A DNA stretch of 64,000 bases from Chara braunii (GCA_003427395.1 BFEA01000347.1:277716-341715); one strand, 5' to 3'. Counted from the first letter of the stretch, positions 1-11,003 are shown. A program made the numbers and translations. Notes: generated from the letters alone by a model not told the origin.

Positions 1-187
1 CTCTCCTCCTCCTCGATTGTCGACCTTTCTGTATTGAACTTCTGGATTCGACTGTTAGGGACACTCGCCAAATCCGTGTCGAAGTTGTGGGAATGGCGGA
101 TGTTTGTCAACAGATTATACGGTTCGATACACTCGAAATCTTTGAGTGTTGTCCAACGACTGGGACGAGACCGCGCGTCTGTGCATA

Positions 188-189
<2 letters not shown>

Positions 190-250
<61 letters not shown>

Positions 251-283
251 AGATAAACACGACAGACACACGAAGTTTCTGCC

Positions 284-315
<32 letters not shown>

Positions 316-316
316 C
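190..316. repeat. Compound microsatellites (GT)n(GA)n and (GA)n
   Basis: A run of about 19 GT units passes directly into about 10 GA units at 190-251, and a separate (GA)n run lies at 292-316. Reading frames through these tracts give only VCVC and ERER peptides, which are artefacts of the repeat. The order GT then GA on one strand recurs at several later loci in this window. Confidence 0.95.
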
Positions 317-3300
317 AAAACCACGATGTGCACGACCGAAAGACCGCACATCCTGCAAATATCAAGCCACGGAGGCTGCGCAAGCCTCGCATGCTGAAAC
401 ACAGAGGCCCAAATCCATGGAAACCAACGGAGGGCACGACAGAAAGATTGCACCATCCCCAAGTTTCTTCTTTGCCCCGGTAGCACCTCTCCCGGGGCCC
501 GGGGAAAGATTTGAGTGTCAAAAACGTCAACAGGGGCTCGCTGGAAAGATGGACGGTACCGGTAAGGGCATATGGGAAACTTTTCTGCTGATTCTAAACG
601 GTCAGCCGGTAGGGGCATACTGCAAATTTGGTACCGGTACCGGTAGTGGCATATGAAAAATGTTTCAGGACCAAACGACGCCAGGGGTTTTCTGGAAACA
701 TCGTCTGTCGTCAGAGGGGCACGACAAGGTAAGTCGGCTGTCAGAAGGGTTTGCCGCAAATAAACGCAAACTTCAGGGGCATTTCGAAAATTTTCCCTTT
801 TTATTTTCAAAATCGTAAATCAAGTCAAATTCGAAAACAAATAATGGGGGTTGCAAAACCCTACAACCCCATATATATCGTCAAACAGGGCTGCCCGGTA
901 AACCATAGGCAGAGGGGGAGAAGAGGAGAAAAAACAAGGGGCTATGACAAGCTGTTTTGTCGGAGTTTCACCGACTGAAGGGTTCTATGAGCATTGTTTG
1001 TCGATCTTCAGTTGATTGATCTGGACACGGCAGCCTCAAATCACGGTTTAGTGACAGTAGTTTCAACACCGTCGTCGTTGTTACTGTCCACACCAGACGG
1101 TCGCCTCCCCCGTTCTGTTTTTTGCCGCTAAATCAGCAGGGATATGGGTTTGATGCCGCTATGCAGCTAGCATATCTCTGAAGTAACCTGAGTTCAGAGT
1201 TGAAGACAGAAGGCCGCAAGTGGGTGTGCACATCGGCCTCGCTTGACTCAGTGCTAGTACACAATGACTTTCTGGCTGCCCAACCAACCATTCAACTGGC
1301 TGGTCAAGCCAGCTGGGGTCCAGAATAGAGAGAAAGGGGATGAACTGCATTTGCATGCTTGTAATTGTGACTAAGGGGGAAAGACAAGGGTGCAGAAGAG
1401 AGAAAAGATCGGGGGGGGAGCGAGAAGAAAGGAAGGTCCTGCAATATGTTAGTGTCAAGACTGACCCTGAAGTTTCACATGCCCTCGGTTCGTTTTGCTC
1501 TGTGACAATGTCCAACACAACCACAATCAATGAGCCAATGAGAACTCTGCCAAAATCCGTGCCCTCTCGCTTCTTGTATTGTCTGTAGGATTTGAGGGGT
1601 ACTTCTTTTATAAGCACCTGCTTTTCCTTTTCAATTTGCATTCCCACTGTAGCACATATCATGTCCTGTATGTTCACGTTCGATCACCAGAGTAACATCC
1701 TACAAACTCCTCTGTTCTTCCTGTTTTCTCTTCTCCTACTCCTTGGCCCGAGTGGTGATTCATCTTCGGTTTGCTTCATAATCCCCGATCCTCTTCTTAT
1801 GCATGAGAAGTTGCGTTGGGCCATTTGATCCTTGCTTATTTTTGTTCAGGGGGCATTATCCTATGCGGTTCTTTGACTTGTTTATTATTGTAGTGAACCC
1901 AACGCTGAAGAAGAAGAGGAGAGGAAGGTCGTTTCTAATTACAATCAACGAGTACAACGTCGCAACTCTTCCTCCGTTCCTCACTTCAAGGCTTCTTCCT
2001 GTTCTTTCTGCCATCTTGCTGTGGCATCCTTACCCTCTACTAGTGATGAAGCTGGTTTCCCTCAAAAGCACCTCACCTATGGTCGAAGCCAACCTCCAGC
2101 ACAGTGTCAACCTGGTGCAATGAAGAGTAACACCAGAACCAGCATGGCTGGCCTTCAGGGTCATGGCATTGACTCTCCCACTTAGCAAGCTCAGTTAAGC
2201 TTTGCCCAGTTTGTCATCACTCCTCACTAAGCACGTATTATGCTCTTCCCTCAGGACATCGATCTCCGTAACGTGTCGTGCATGTCATTGTCTATCCTGG
2301 CTATGGCTACTCAGCTATGACTGTTACTCGTGCTCGCTGTTTGCCTTTACCTAGTGCCAGCACTCTGGACATTGCAACGGACAAGTACGTGCCAGCCAGC
2401 GACCGTCGGCTGCCGATGTATTTTATCAACAGCGCGAGAGGCTGCAGAATTTTAGGAGAGGATCAATTGAATTCTCAACTTGGCGGGGGCCATGTACGTG
2501 GTAGAAGCCAGTACAAGGGAGAATCATTTCACGACTCTTGAACATTTGAGTTGACCAGAAGCTATGATCCCTGACTTGTTCTACGCTGATTGGACATCGG
2601 TTTTTGGCATTAGTATTTCCAGCTTTCTGCGAAATCCTTTTGAGGACCACTGCATGGGAGTAGTTGTCAAGGACTTTAGGGGCGGTGAAGCAGTGCTCGA
2701 TCTGGCTGGTGGTTGGAAGGGAATGATTGGTTGATTCATAATATCCCGGCATTAATATTCATTGGCTCATTGATGTTTGTGGGAGTTAGCCATTCCGCTG
2801 AACGGGAAAGTGCCATTGGATTGGTTTTGCTAGTGAGCTGCTCATGTCACAACATAAGAACTAATGGAGAGGATTGGAGAGAGAAATCATTGCAGAAAAG
2901 AGGAAAATGGAGTCGTTTTTTTACTTGAGTGTTAAGTGTGGCATATACCATGTGTTCTATGTTTGGGGGTCATTCTCCTCTTGCGAATCAGAGGGGTACT
3001 TATTGAGAAAGCTTTTGAAGCTGCAATGGGATGGGCAGTGGAGGGGACAAATAAAAAAATGTCCCGTATACGACTGTGCCTTCTGCAGTTTGGAGTGCCA
3101 TTTTCGTTCACTGGCTTAGATGAACCTGAACTATTTTGGGGTCTGGCTCCTGCATCATTGCCAGCTGTTACAATAGTCCTGCATGGTCGGGGGATCACTA
3201 CATGTGCCAACAATGACGGTCACGAGTTGACTCCGTGAATGTGACATACCAGGCTGTCACTACTAGTACACTAATTTAGGAGTCTTTCGTGGCATTGAGG

Positions 3301-3369
3301 GTCCAATCCACATTTGAGAGAGAAATTGATATAAATAGATAGATAGAGAGACATGTATATACACTCATG

Positions 3370-3370
<1 letters not shown>
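317..3370. other. No gene recognised; unique or old repeat sequence
   Basis: I read all frames of this 3-kb stretch. The longest open frame is 172 codons on the minus strand (1159-1677). It has a plausible AG boundary near 1668 but no domain I can name. Around 540-660 there are short GGTACCGGTACC-type palindromic runs. Nothing here supports a gene model, an RNA gene or a complete transposon. Confidence 0.5.

Positions 3371-3371
<1 letters not shown>

Positions 3372-3412
<41 letters not shown>
3372..3412. repeat. (GA)n microsatellite
   Basis: About 20 uninterrupted GA units, just upstream of the tandem array that starts at 3487. Confidence 0.95.
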
Positions 3413-3414
<2 letters not shown>

Positions 3415-3486
3415 CATTTCGAGGGCACAACGCGAAGATCGTATTCCCAAACAATGTGGTAGATATTCAGGATGTTGAACCCATGT

Positions 3487-4192
3487 CAGTAGTATGGCTT
3501 CCGTGCGTCTTGGCCTAAGCCCTCCTCCGTGCAAGCACAGATTCGAACCGGCGACCTCAGCCTCAAGAGCCAAGTCTCTTAACCACTACATCCAGGACAT
3601 GGTGTTCAAAAGTGGAATTGTACCTGTCGTGATATCCACCCCACCCCAGCAAGGCTGTAGTGTCCAACTCAACACACACCACGCACGACACCCATGGACA
3701 CAGCAATTCTCGTGCACTTTGCTCTGCGGTCAGTACATAACCCCCGTTGGTCCACTCAGATGGGACTTATCAATGCTCACGGTTCACGGGCGCGTCCACA
3801 GTAGTATGGATTCCGTATGTCTGGGCCTAAGCCCTCTTCCATGCAAGCACAGATTTGAACCGGCGACCTCGGCCTCAAGAGCTAAGTCTCTTAACCACTA
3901 CAGCCAGGACACGGTGTTCAAAAGTGGAATTGTACAGGTCGGGGTATCCACCCCACCCCTTTAAGGGCTCAAAACACACCACGCACAACACCCACGGACA
4001 CAGCAATTCTCGTACACTTCGCTCTGTAGTCTGTACGGAACCCCTGCCGGTACTCATACCCGCTCACTCAGACGGGACTTATCAATGCCCATGGTTCACG
4101 TGCGCTTCCACAGTAGTACTATGGATTCCGTACGTCTGGGCCTAACCCCTCCTCCGTGTAAGCACAGATTCGAACCGGCGACCTCGGCCTCA
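3487..4192 (-). repeat. 312-bp tandem array with tRNA-like units
   Basis: Units begin at 3487, 3799 and 4111, each opening with CAGTAGTA..ATGG, so the period is 312 bp; the third unit is cut off near 4192. Read on the minus strand, each unit contains a tRNA-like segment (3539-3599, 3851-3911 and the partial 4164-4192). It has a GTAGTGGTTAAGAG stretch resembling a pol III A box and a CCGGTTCGAATC stretch matching the B box, with about 35 nt between them. The units are 85-90% alike by eye. This may be a tRNA-derived SINE or a tandemly amplified tRNA-related repeat. The acceptor-stem ends do not pair well, so a functional tRNA is unlikely. Confidence 0.75.
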
Positions 4193-4282
4193 GGAAGGCC
4201 TTACAACTGAAGTCGGAAATAGGAAGGGCAGGGTGCAAGTAATAAGTAAAAAGTAAATGATAAATTTCCGGCATTATACTAA

Positions 4283-4284
<2 letters not shown>

Positions 4285-4366
<82 letters not shown>
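4285..4366. repeat. Compound microsatellite (TG)n(AG)n
   Basis: About 17 TG units run directly into about 24 AG units, with the same polarity as at 190-251. Confidence 0.95.
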
Positions 4367-4370
<4 letters not shown>

Positions 4371-4969
4371 CACATATCACCTTGGGCGTGGGAAGTTGGT
4401 GGTGGGCATGTCTTTATCTAAGCTCCATGTCATCAGGACTGCACAACTGTTTGGAATGAAAATAAACTGCGCGCAGGTTCAGCAAATAGCAATTTGAGGA
4501 CAGCGAATGAAGATGATTTGACACAAATTGACAATGATTTGGCGCATGCTGGGAACATGTAGGCAAGGGGTACTTAGGGGCAGTGGGAGGGGCTGTCCTT
4601 CTGAGGAATCTACTGTTTTCTGGTCAAGTCCATTTGTTGCCTTATTTGGGGAAACCGTTGGGGTAATGTGCTTGACAATAGCTTACAGGAATAGACACAG
4701 TTGTTCATTATGAGGTCCTGAGCAAAGGCTGCAATATTGTCACTACCGTCTTCACCGAAATAGAACGCTGGGTCATTATAGCTGTATTTGGGGCAGCTTC
4801 CAGACCAGATGCATCGATAATAACTGGGTGTTTTTCCAGCTGAAGATGGTAGTTTGTAGAGTATATTACTATATGTGTATTAGGCTTTCATGCAGGATCA
4901 AGGGCTTTCTGCCTGTCACAGTGGTGTGTTGTGGTCAGATTGAACTTTCTGGGTTGATGTCAGGGCTTA
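4367..4969. other. No feature recognised
   Basis: About 600 bp between the microsatellite and the first MITE. I see no coding signature, RNA gene or repeat in it. Confidence 0.4.
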
Positions 4970-5131
4970 AAGCGCCAGTACACCACAGATAGGCCCGTGG
5001 ATGTCAGCATGAAACCCGCACCACGTCGGAGGCCGCCAATTTTTTTTCTGAACGGCCCCCCTTGCCGTGGGGCGTTTGAGTTTTGTGGGGACAAAAACTT
5101 TCTGCAAGGCTGGGGCCGTGTACCAGCGGTT
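4970..5131. mobile_element. TA-flanked MITE (AACCACCAGTAC family), copy 1
   Basis: A 162-bp non-coding element. The left end reads AAGCGCCAGTACACC after a TA, and the right end reads GTGTACCAGCGGTT before a TA, so the ends are imperfect inverted repeats. It carries the subterminal block CTGCAAGGCTGGGGCCGTGT shared with copies at 8328-8511 and 63659-63805. The TA target and terminal inverted repeats fit a Tc1/mariner (Stowaway-like) non-autonomous element. The next copy starts immediately on the other side of the same TA. Confidence 0.75.
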
Positions 5132-5133
5132 TA

Positions 5134-5278
5134 AACCACCAGTACATGGCCCCAACCAAGTTCTGAATTCGATTGAGCATCTCCTAAAACTTTGGAGGCA
5201 CGTGCACTGTTGATAAAATACATCGGTGGCGGCTTCGGAAAGGGGGCTGCAGCCAATCGCTGGTGTGTACTGGTCCTT
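5134..5278. mobile_element. TA-flanked MITE, copy 2
   Basis: A 145-bp element beginning AACCACCAGTACATGG and ending GTGTACTGGTCCTT, flanked by TA on both sides. Its left TA (5132-5133) is shared with copy 1. This makes the palindromic junction CGGTT-TA-AACC, expected if one copy inserted at the TA bordering the other. Confidence 0.75.
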
Positions 5279-5555
5279 TACTCTTAGGAGCAGAACTCTG
5301 TGTGCAAGCTTTAAACTGCACCGGTGAGGTTTCATACCTCTCATTGCAGCTCGTTATTAATAGTAAGTGTTTTTTGTGGAGTAGGGTTTTTGAATGATGA
5401 GCCCTCCCTCGTGCCCTATGAGCTGGCAGAGGTAGGAGTACAACTAAGGGCATTGTCACTCGAGTGCTCTTTTTTGTGAGTTTGATATTAACTGCGGTTA
5501 GATGCGTCTGAGGGGGAGGTTCTAGTATTTCGTAAGGTGATGTGTGTAGGGTCTG

Positions 5556-5623
5556 CAGTCCTGCGTGAAAATACTTTTGTTGGTCGCATCAGTCCTGCGT
5601 GAAAATACTTTTGTTGGTCGCAT
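5556..5623. repeat. Perfect 34-bp tandem duplication
   Basis: Two identical 34-bp units, 5556-5589 and 5590-5623, each starting CAGTCCTGCGTG. No coding context. Confidence 0.95.
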
Positions 5624-5639
5624 TTAGGTTTCTAATGAT

Positions 5640-5775
5640 TGTCGGAACCACCAATGGAGGTATGACCTATATGTAGAGTGTGTAAATTGGGTATTCTTGG
5701 CCTGCATCTCGATTCAAACTTGAGTTTGTATTTCAACAGTTCATGGGTGTACGAGCTGAGCTAGGCCCGTTGCTA
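5640..5775 (-). mobile_element. tRNA-derived SINE, copy a
   Basis: On the minus strand the tRNA-like head reads GGGCCTAGCTCAG (A box), then a CGAACTGTTGAAATACA-like middle, then a TCAAGTTTGAATC B box. The head is clear at 5700-5775; the body below 5700 is weakly preserved. Same family as copies at 6960, 29088, 29222, 45205, 46635 and 57578. Confidence 0.65.
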
Positions 5776-6805
5776 GTATTCTTAGCATGCAAATCTTGCC
5801 GAGGAGAGAAAACTGCTGGAGGGATAGTGCACTGATTGATCTTCAATCAATGACTGAGCAGGATGACACAGATTTTGGAGACTGATGGTCTTAAATGCAG
5901 AGAGGAAGAGACATCAAGACTAATAAATCATGAAGATCTGTAATTGTGGTGTTCAAATGAAAAGAGATTATGAAAAAGTTGGCGTATGCCTGCCTGTTCT
6001 TTTCACGAGCTGTTTGCGGAAGGTTTCTGAGTTGGGGAAGATCAACCGTTCCCCGTGAATTTTCTGGTTTTGTTTGATCCCTGAGAAGAGAAATAGATGT
6101 TGGAACTCTGATTGATGAACCTGTGTTGTCGATTAGCTGAGTATTCAGAACACGCCGATAAAGGTGTGCACAGAGGGAGCTGCTGGAATAGACCTGCGTG
6201 GCGGGTATTAAGTGACAAGAGAGCAGGGTTCTCGGACAAAACACAGAGAGCGGGGTTGGGGGTGGGAGGGCGAGGAGCTCAGGAGGGAGAGTAGGTGCTC
6301 GTCTTGTCAAATAATAGATATAGTCGAGGCCGAAGTGCAGTGAAACAAGAGTGAGAAGTGATTCTGTTTAGCAAAGGGGTCCCTGACCTTAATGGAGGGG
6401 ACGGGAGCCTCTTCGGGTAGATAGGAGAGACAGGGCTGTATCCTGTTCACTTACTATTTAAGGAAAGGTTTATTCACTTCTTGAGCTGTCTCCGTACTGG
6501 TCTGCCTGAGCTAGAATCTGTTCATAGGCATCATAGCATGTGCATGTTATGATGCATTTCTTCTATATTTGGTGTGTAAATGGGTATGTTCAGCCAGGGA
6601 AAAGCTACCTGGCTCCGTGGGCCTTACATGTGCATGTCATGATGTACTGCTAATGCCTTTGCTATACTGACCCAGTGTCATGCTCCCATAAATGGCATTG
6701 ATGTGTGTGTATCATTACATCTTCCTCTATTTCCTCATGTAGAGCTTTAGCAGGGGTGGAACTCACTGCTTGATTAGAGGCACTTTTTTTTCCCTTTTTT
6801 TTTTA
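5776..6805. other. No feature recognised
   Basis: About 1 kb with no recognisable gene. A 139-codon minus-strand frame at 5891-6310 has no motif I can name and no supporting splice or start context. Confidence 0.4.
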
Positions 6806-6951
6806 GTCCACCAGTACTTGGCCCAGCTATCGGCCGCGGAATAAAATAGAGTAGAAACGTTTCTAGTTGGATGAATTTGGGCGTCCTGTAGTGGCCTGTA
6901 CGTTTCCTAAAATCGTGTAGCGTTGCATGACTTTTGGAAGTACTGGTGGTT
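6806..6951. mobile_element. TA-flanked MITE, copy 3
   Basis: A 146-bp element with left end GTCCACCAGTACTTGGCCC and right end GTACTGGTGGTT, flanked by TA at 6804-6805 and 6952-6953. No open frame. It abuts the SINE body that begins near 6960. Confidence 0.75.
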
Positions 6952-6959
6952 TAATACAT

Positions 6960-7100
6960 AAGGGCAACAGCCTTGAGATGTCCCCTTTGAACTGACCAGC
7001 CCCTTGTAAATTCAGTCACTCATTTAGTATCCTTAGAATTCGAACTTCCGTCTGTATTTCAACAGTTCATGGGTGTTCCAACTGAGCTAAGCCAGTTGGT
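6960..7100 (-). mobile_element. tRNA-derived SINE, copy b
   Basis: On the minus strand: a TAGCTCAGTTGG-type A box (here slightly changed), the middle GAACTGTTGAAATACAGAC, a GTTCGAATTC B box, then the family body with a GGTCAGTTCAAAG-like block and ATCTCAAGGC near the 3' end. Both head and body are recognisable, so this is close to full length. Confidence 0.7.
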
Positions 7101-7625
7101 AGAGGCCCTTTCTTTTGTCCTTTTTTTCTTTTTTCCATCTCCACTTGTACTGAGATGGCGCTATCTATTTTTGCCTTTACAAGGAAAAAGTAAATTGTTT
7201 CTTGCGAACCAATTTTCAAACTATCACTATGCAAAGAGGGTATGCTGGTATATGTTGGGACCGCAGTTCCCAGCAGCAACTCCCTGGGCGTGTGATAAAA
7301 AAATGTGTCCTGTGGTTGATTAAGGCCTTAGCGCTGATAATGATGTCTTTGAGTGAGAAAGCCTCTCCTTCTATCTCTCTCCCCCTCTCCCCTCCTCTCA
7401 GACCTCCTCTCAGAGGAGGGGTGGGGAGAAACTTGAGAGGGAAACCCACAACTGTTGGATTTCATCCCAGAACCATGTTGCTTCAGTGCAATATAGCAGG
7501 CGTTGCAGTATATTTTTGGCAATATTGTCTAGGTATTTACACATGTTGGGAAGTGTTCGCGTCAGGTCGTCTCGGTTTTTTGTGTAGCCATTGGTTGACA
7601 GGGAGGGATGCATAATGCATAATCC
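7101..7625. other. No feature recognised
   Basis: Contains a CT-rich stretch near 7370-7425 with an adjacent inverted GAGGTGGGG-like block, but no gene, RNA or transposon I can support. Confidence 0.4.
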
Positions 7626-7656
7626 ATTAGCCTTTTTTTTTTTTTTCTTAAAGAAA

Positions 7657-7754
7657 GTTTTGGACCATTTCTCAGTTTATGCGTGGCATCCTTGCACAGG
7701 GCCCGTGCTAATCTTCTCTGTGTCATTCCAATTTTAACGGACGTCCTGAAAGAC
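7657..7754 (-). pseudogene. U6 snRNA retropseudogene 1
   Basis: The minus strand reads as U6 spliceosomal RNA over its full length: a 5' stem-loop opening GTCTTTCAGGAC, then ACAGAGAAGATTAGCA (the ACAGAGA box is intact), GCAAGGATG, and GAGAAATGGTCC at the 3' end. The AGCATGGCCCC block is altered to AGCACGGGCCC, which would disturb U4 pairing and the internal stem-loop. A true pol III U6 gene ends in a T run. Here the RNA end is followed by an A-rich tail (T-rich on the plus strand, 7633-7647). The whole is flanked by ATTAGCC at 7626-7632 and 7760-7766. Tail and direct repeats indicate LINE-type retroposition rather than a working gene. Confidence 0.88.
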
Positions 7755-7766
7755 AAGCGATTAGCC

Positions 7767-8327
7767 ATGTAAGCTTGGGACCGTGGTTGGTTTTAGCATC
7801 TTCTTGTTTGCCAAGGGGATCCCACTCTTGGTTTCTGGTTTCTGTCTATGAGTGTTTTACCATTGTTTTCCATTGGTAAGGTATTTCCAGCTTGGGGGTT
7901 TGGCCCTGTTTGTATCCAAATTTGACAATTTAGTTCGATACATCGCGTCTTCCTAGGAGCTTTCTGGGACGAGCACCGTGCAACTTGTTCAAAATTTATG
8001 CTCTGGTTGGGGTTGAAGATCATCCATGGTTTGTCTAACGTCAACCATATTTTCTTCACACGAAAGGTGCCATTATTTTGTAGTCTGGGTTAGGATCATA
8101 AACTCCTGTCCCTGGTCGCCCTGGTCAGCGATGGGAAAAGGGTACGAAACCGGCTCAGAAATCGACTGAGATAATTTTTCTTTCGAAACGAGTATACCCA
8201 TATCGGGGATATATGTAGTCTGAGAATTCGCCATTCTCGTGCATTCCACGTGCCTTCTTTCAGGAGCTCGACCCAAAATTGGAGGGGCATCTGCAGGGAG
8301 AGTTTTACTGGGGCATGGCAACCTTGA
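7767..8327. other. No feature recognised
   Basis: About 560 bp without coding, RNA or transposon signature that I can identify. Confidence 0.4.
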
Positions 8328-8511
8328 AACCATCAGTACACCCGGGCCTGGAGGTGATGCGCTGCACGCCAAGCTTTTCCGAACTGCCGGCAGTGCACTT
8401 GTTTTCCTTTTTGGCCGGCGCCACCAACGATTGTTGTCCAGTAATAGCTTGATAAGGTTGGAGTTGGCAACTCAGAATTTTCTGCAAGGCTGGGGCCGTG
8501 TGCTGGTGGTT
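8328..8511. mobile_element. TA-flanked MITE, copy 4
   Basis: A 184-bp element starting AACCATCAGTACACCCGGGC and ending GTGTGCTGGTGGTT, with the shared CTGCAAGGCTGGGGCCGTGT block just inside the right end. The right flank is TA; the left flank reads GA, probably a mutated TA. Confidence 0.7.
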
Positions 8512-8513
8512 TA

Positions 8514-8610
8514 AACCACCAGTACCTCGCCCAGCTAAAAAAACTGCCGTGGCGGTTAACGCACCATGTAGGGCGGGGGTCTTTGTTGAAAGGGCCGGTC
8601 GCTGGTGGAA
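8514..8610. mobile_element. MITE, copy 5 (short, right end uncertain)
   Basis: Starts AACCACCAGTACCTCGCCC at the TA shared with copy 4, giving a perfect 16-bp palindrome GGTGGTTTAAACCACC at the junction. The right end is tentatively GGTCGCTGGTGG near 8610. Confidence 0.5.
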
Positions 8611-8782
8611 AAGTAGGAGGGGAAGAAAGAAAATCAACTTCGTTTTGCAGGTTGATGTCGGGGACGGTGGGTTGCAAGGCGGTGGTCACTTGAGTGCTTG
8701 AGAGATTGTATCTCACATGTAAATCGGTTAGATTCTGTTAGTTTTTTTTTTTGTGCTTGTGTGTTTGTTCATGATGTCCTGC

Positions 8783-9207
8783 CTTGAGCTGTTGTTTCAT
8801 TTGCCCATCTCTTGTGCTCGTTACACCATAATTGTTGGACCTTTGACTGCCTTTTTTCAAGTTTATTGACCTAAGAAAGTCACCCTGAGTTTGAAGAGAA
8901 CAAAGACCAGGTATTGCCGGTGCAGTAATCTGAGGATTGCAGAAAAAAGGCTGTTGACGTACTTTGTTTCTGGCTTGCCGCTTTTTCTACAAGTCTTCTT
9001 CTGCCAAGCTAGTTGGACTGAGGCCCAGTATGGGATCGGTTGGTTATGTCTTCTCCGCTTGACTGTGCCTGTTTTGACTGTCCATCTCTGGCGATAACCC
9101 ATAATTTTCATTCCATGTTAGATGGGGTCTGTGTGGGAGTTGGTTTCCTTATGCTGTCCTAGCGCCATTCATGGCCAAGGGAGGTGTAGGGGTTTAATGG
9201 CCTGTTT
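8783..9207 (+). pseudogene. Inverted copy of LINE reverse-transcriptase fragment (left arm)
   Basis: This 425-bp segment is the reverse complement of 9331-9741 at roughly 90% identity. Its plus-strand frame at 8891-9097 encodes the same peptide, starting MKRTKTRYC and containing AEKRLLTYFV, as the minus-strand frame at 9441-9632 in the right arm. In the right arm this peptide follows a non-LTR reverse transcriptase-like stretch, so I read it as the region downstream of the palm of a LINE ORF2. Both copies have stops outside the shared peptide. The arms could form a long RNA hairpin if transcribed; the spacer is 123 bp. Confidence 0.6.
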
Positions 9208-9330
9208 TACCCGGAAGGGAATTGCCTCTTGTTATGGGTCAATTACATTGAGGCCACCTTCTTGACGTTTCCTGACAATGTATGTCCATGCTAGTTTCAG
9301 CATAATGCTTGCTCGATAGGGTCTCCTGTC

Positions 9331-10075
9331 AAACAGGTCATTAAACCCCTACACCTCCCTTGGCCATGAATGGCTCTCGGACAGCATAAGGAAACTAACT
9401 CCCACACAGACCCCATCTAACATGGAATGAAAATTACGGGTTATCGCCAGAGATCGACAGTCAAAACAGGCACGGTCAAGCGGAGATGACATAACTCAAC
9501 CAAAATCCAACTAGCTTGGCAGAAGAAGACTTGTAGAAAAAGTGGCAAGCTAGAAACAAAGTACGTCAACAGCCTTTTTTCTGCAATCCTGAGATTACTG
9601 CACTGGCAATACCTGGTCTTTGTTCTCTTCAAACTCAGGGCGACTTTCTTAGGTCAATAAGCTTGAAAAAAGGCAGTCAAAAGGTCCAACAATTATGGTG
9701 TAACGAGCACAAGAGATGGGCAAACGAAACAACAGCTCAAGCACTCTGCCCTGGAGGAAGGCTTTGGCTTTCCTTCACAGTATCAGGCAGGTAATTGGTT
9801 TTGGTATCAGATTTGGTCCCATCCCTGGCCATGTCCCATCCTTGTTAATTATGATGCCAAGGTACTGGAGTGCTGCTTCACCCCTGGACCAGGAAATTTG
9901 TTTCTGGTATGTCTACTGGCCAGGGGAAGGCCTCATCTGATGGTCACCAGCCTTCTTGCGCCAGTTGACTCTCATTTCAGATGCATGTCCAGACCTCCAT
10001 TCCCAGCATCAGGTGTTGGAAAGAATTGGGAGTGTCTGATCAAAGCATAGTCGTATTGTCAGCGAACATCGGTGT
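9331..10075 (-). pseudogene. Decayed LINE (non-LTR) reverse transcriptase fragment
   Basis: On the minus strand, in broken frames, are an ADNTTML stretch near 10040-10062 (degenerate version of the catalytic FADDT box), HLMLGMEVWTC, and YLGIIINKDGT near 9838-9866. The last is the YLG block that follows the catalytic box in non-LTR reverse transcriptases. The reading continues into the right arm of the inverted repeat (9331-9741), where the frame at 9441-9632 is open. Several stops and frameshifts show it is dead. Family assignment (L1-like) is from motif order, not from a search. Confidence 0.55.
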
Positions 10076-10480
10076 TTTAGGGAAGGACAAAATGTGTAGA
10101 GGGTTGGGATTCTGGGTTGCCAGTCGGCCTATTGAGGAATCTTTTCTCGACAACGATGGAATAGCTTCCATTACTAGGCTACCAGAGTGGCCCGGAACCA
10201 CTTGCCCGACGGGGCCACAAAAAGGAAAAAAACATTTTTTAATTTTAATTTAATGTAAAATTTGGTAAAAAATGTCGATGTGACCCTGAGGCAACCGTTG
10301 TTCAGTTTATTTTTCTGCATAATGTAGTTGTTTTTTTTGTTTTTTTTTCCCCTGGGACCTTCCCTGGTCCTTTGCACGGCCGGGCCGCCTTGGAAAGCAG
10401 GGTGACCCAGGAGGCCCGACTGGTAGCCTAGTTTCATTATGAAAAAAAAAACAATTTGTGGGGCTCGTGGGTCTCCTTGT
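10076..10480. other. No feature recognised; A/T homopolymers
   Basis: Contains AT-rich and homopolymer stretches (near 10221-10250, 10330-10350 and 10440-10452), with no gene signature. Confidence 0.4.
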
Positions 10481-10529
10481 TGCACGGATCTAGTGATGGG
10501 GTACATCCCTACACTCTTAAGATCGCTAG

Positions 10530-10715
10530 CGTCACAAATCTGAAGTCCGGGCCATGGTGGTCCAAACGGACTGATGGCCCAGATCGTGGAAGAGATGTAA
10601 CAAATCTGCGATCTGGGCCGTCGGGTGCTATCAGACAGATGGCCCAGATCGTCAAAATGTAACAAATCTGCGATCTGGGCTGTTGGGTGCTACTGGACTG
10701 ATGGCCGGGATTGAC
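10530..10715. repeat. About 65-bp tandem repeat with inverted GGCCCAGATCG motif
   Basis: Two to three diverged units. Each contains GATGGCCCAGATCGT followed about 20 bp later by CGATCTGGGC, so each unit can fold on itself through GGCCCAGATCG/CGATCTGGGCC. The units are joined by TGTAACAAATCTG. No protein coding. Confidence 0.75.
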
Positions 10716-11003
10716 GGAGTCTTAAGACTGCCTGAGTCTAGGCTGTCACTTTCACCCCAGCCCACTTAGCCTTATGGCTAGTTGTTTGCCTGCTGAGCCG
10801 AGAGTTGTGTGTTAGAGTCTCTGTATTCGGCATACACGTTGGCCCGGTACCTTGTGGACACCGGCCGAGATAGCAGGCATCTTTGGGTTCCTCGCGCCGC
10901 CTTTGCCCATTGCAACGCGCCATTTCAAGCGGCGCCGTTTTTTGCCCAACTTTGCGTCCAGGCCCCCTGTCGTGTCAAGGATCACCCTCCACTGCACTCG
11001 ACT

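Noticed and set aside
1159-1677. 172-codon minus-strand frame with an acceptor-like boundary near 1668
   Set aside because: The first 60 residues look protein-like, but no family is recognised, the upstream pyrimidine tract is weak and no neighbouring exon is found. A translated search would be decisive.
2936-3238. 100-codon plus frame with hydrophobic start
   Set aside because: No recognisable domain and the minus strand is open over the same stretch; no splice support.
7657-7754. Functional U6 snRNA gene
   Set aside because: No T-run terminator, an A tail, direct-repeat flanks and changes in the U4-pairing region indicate a retropseudogene.
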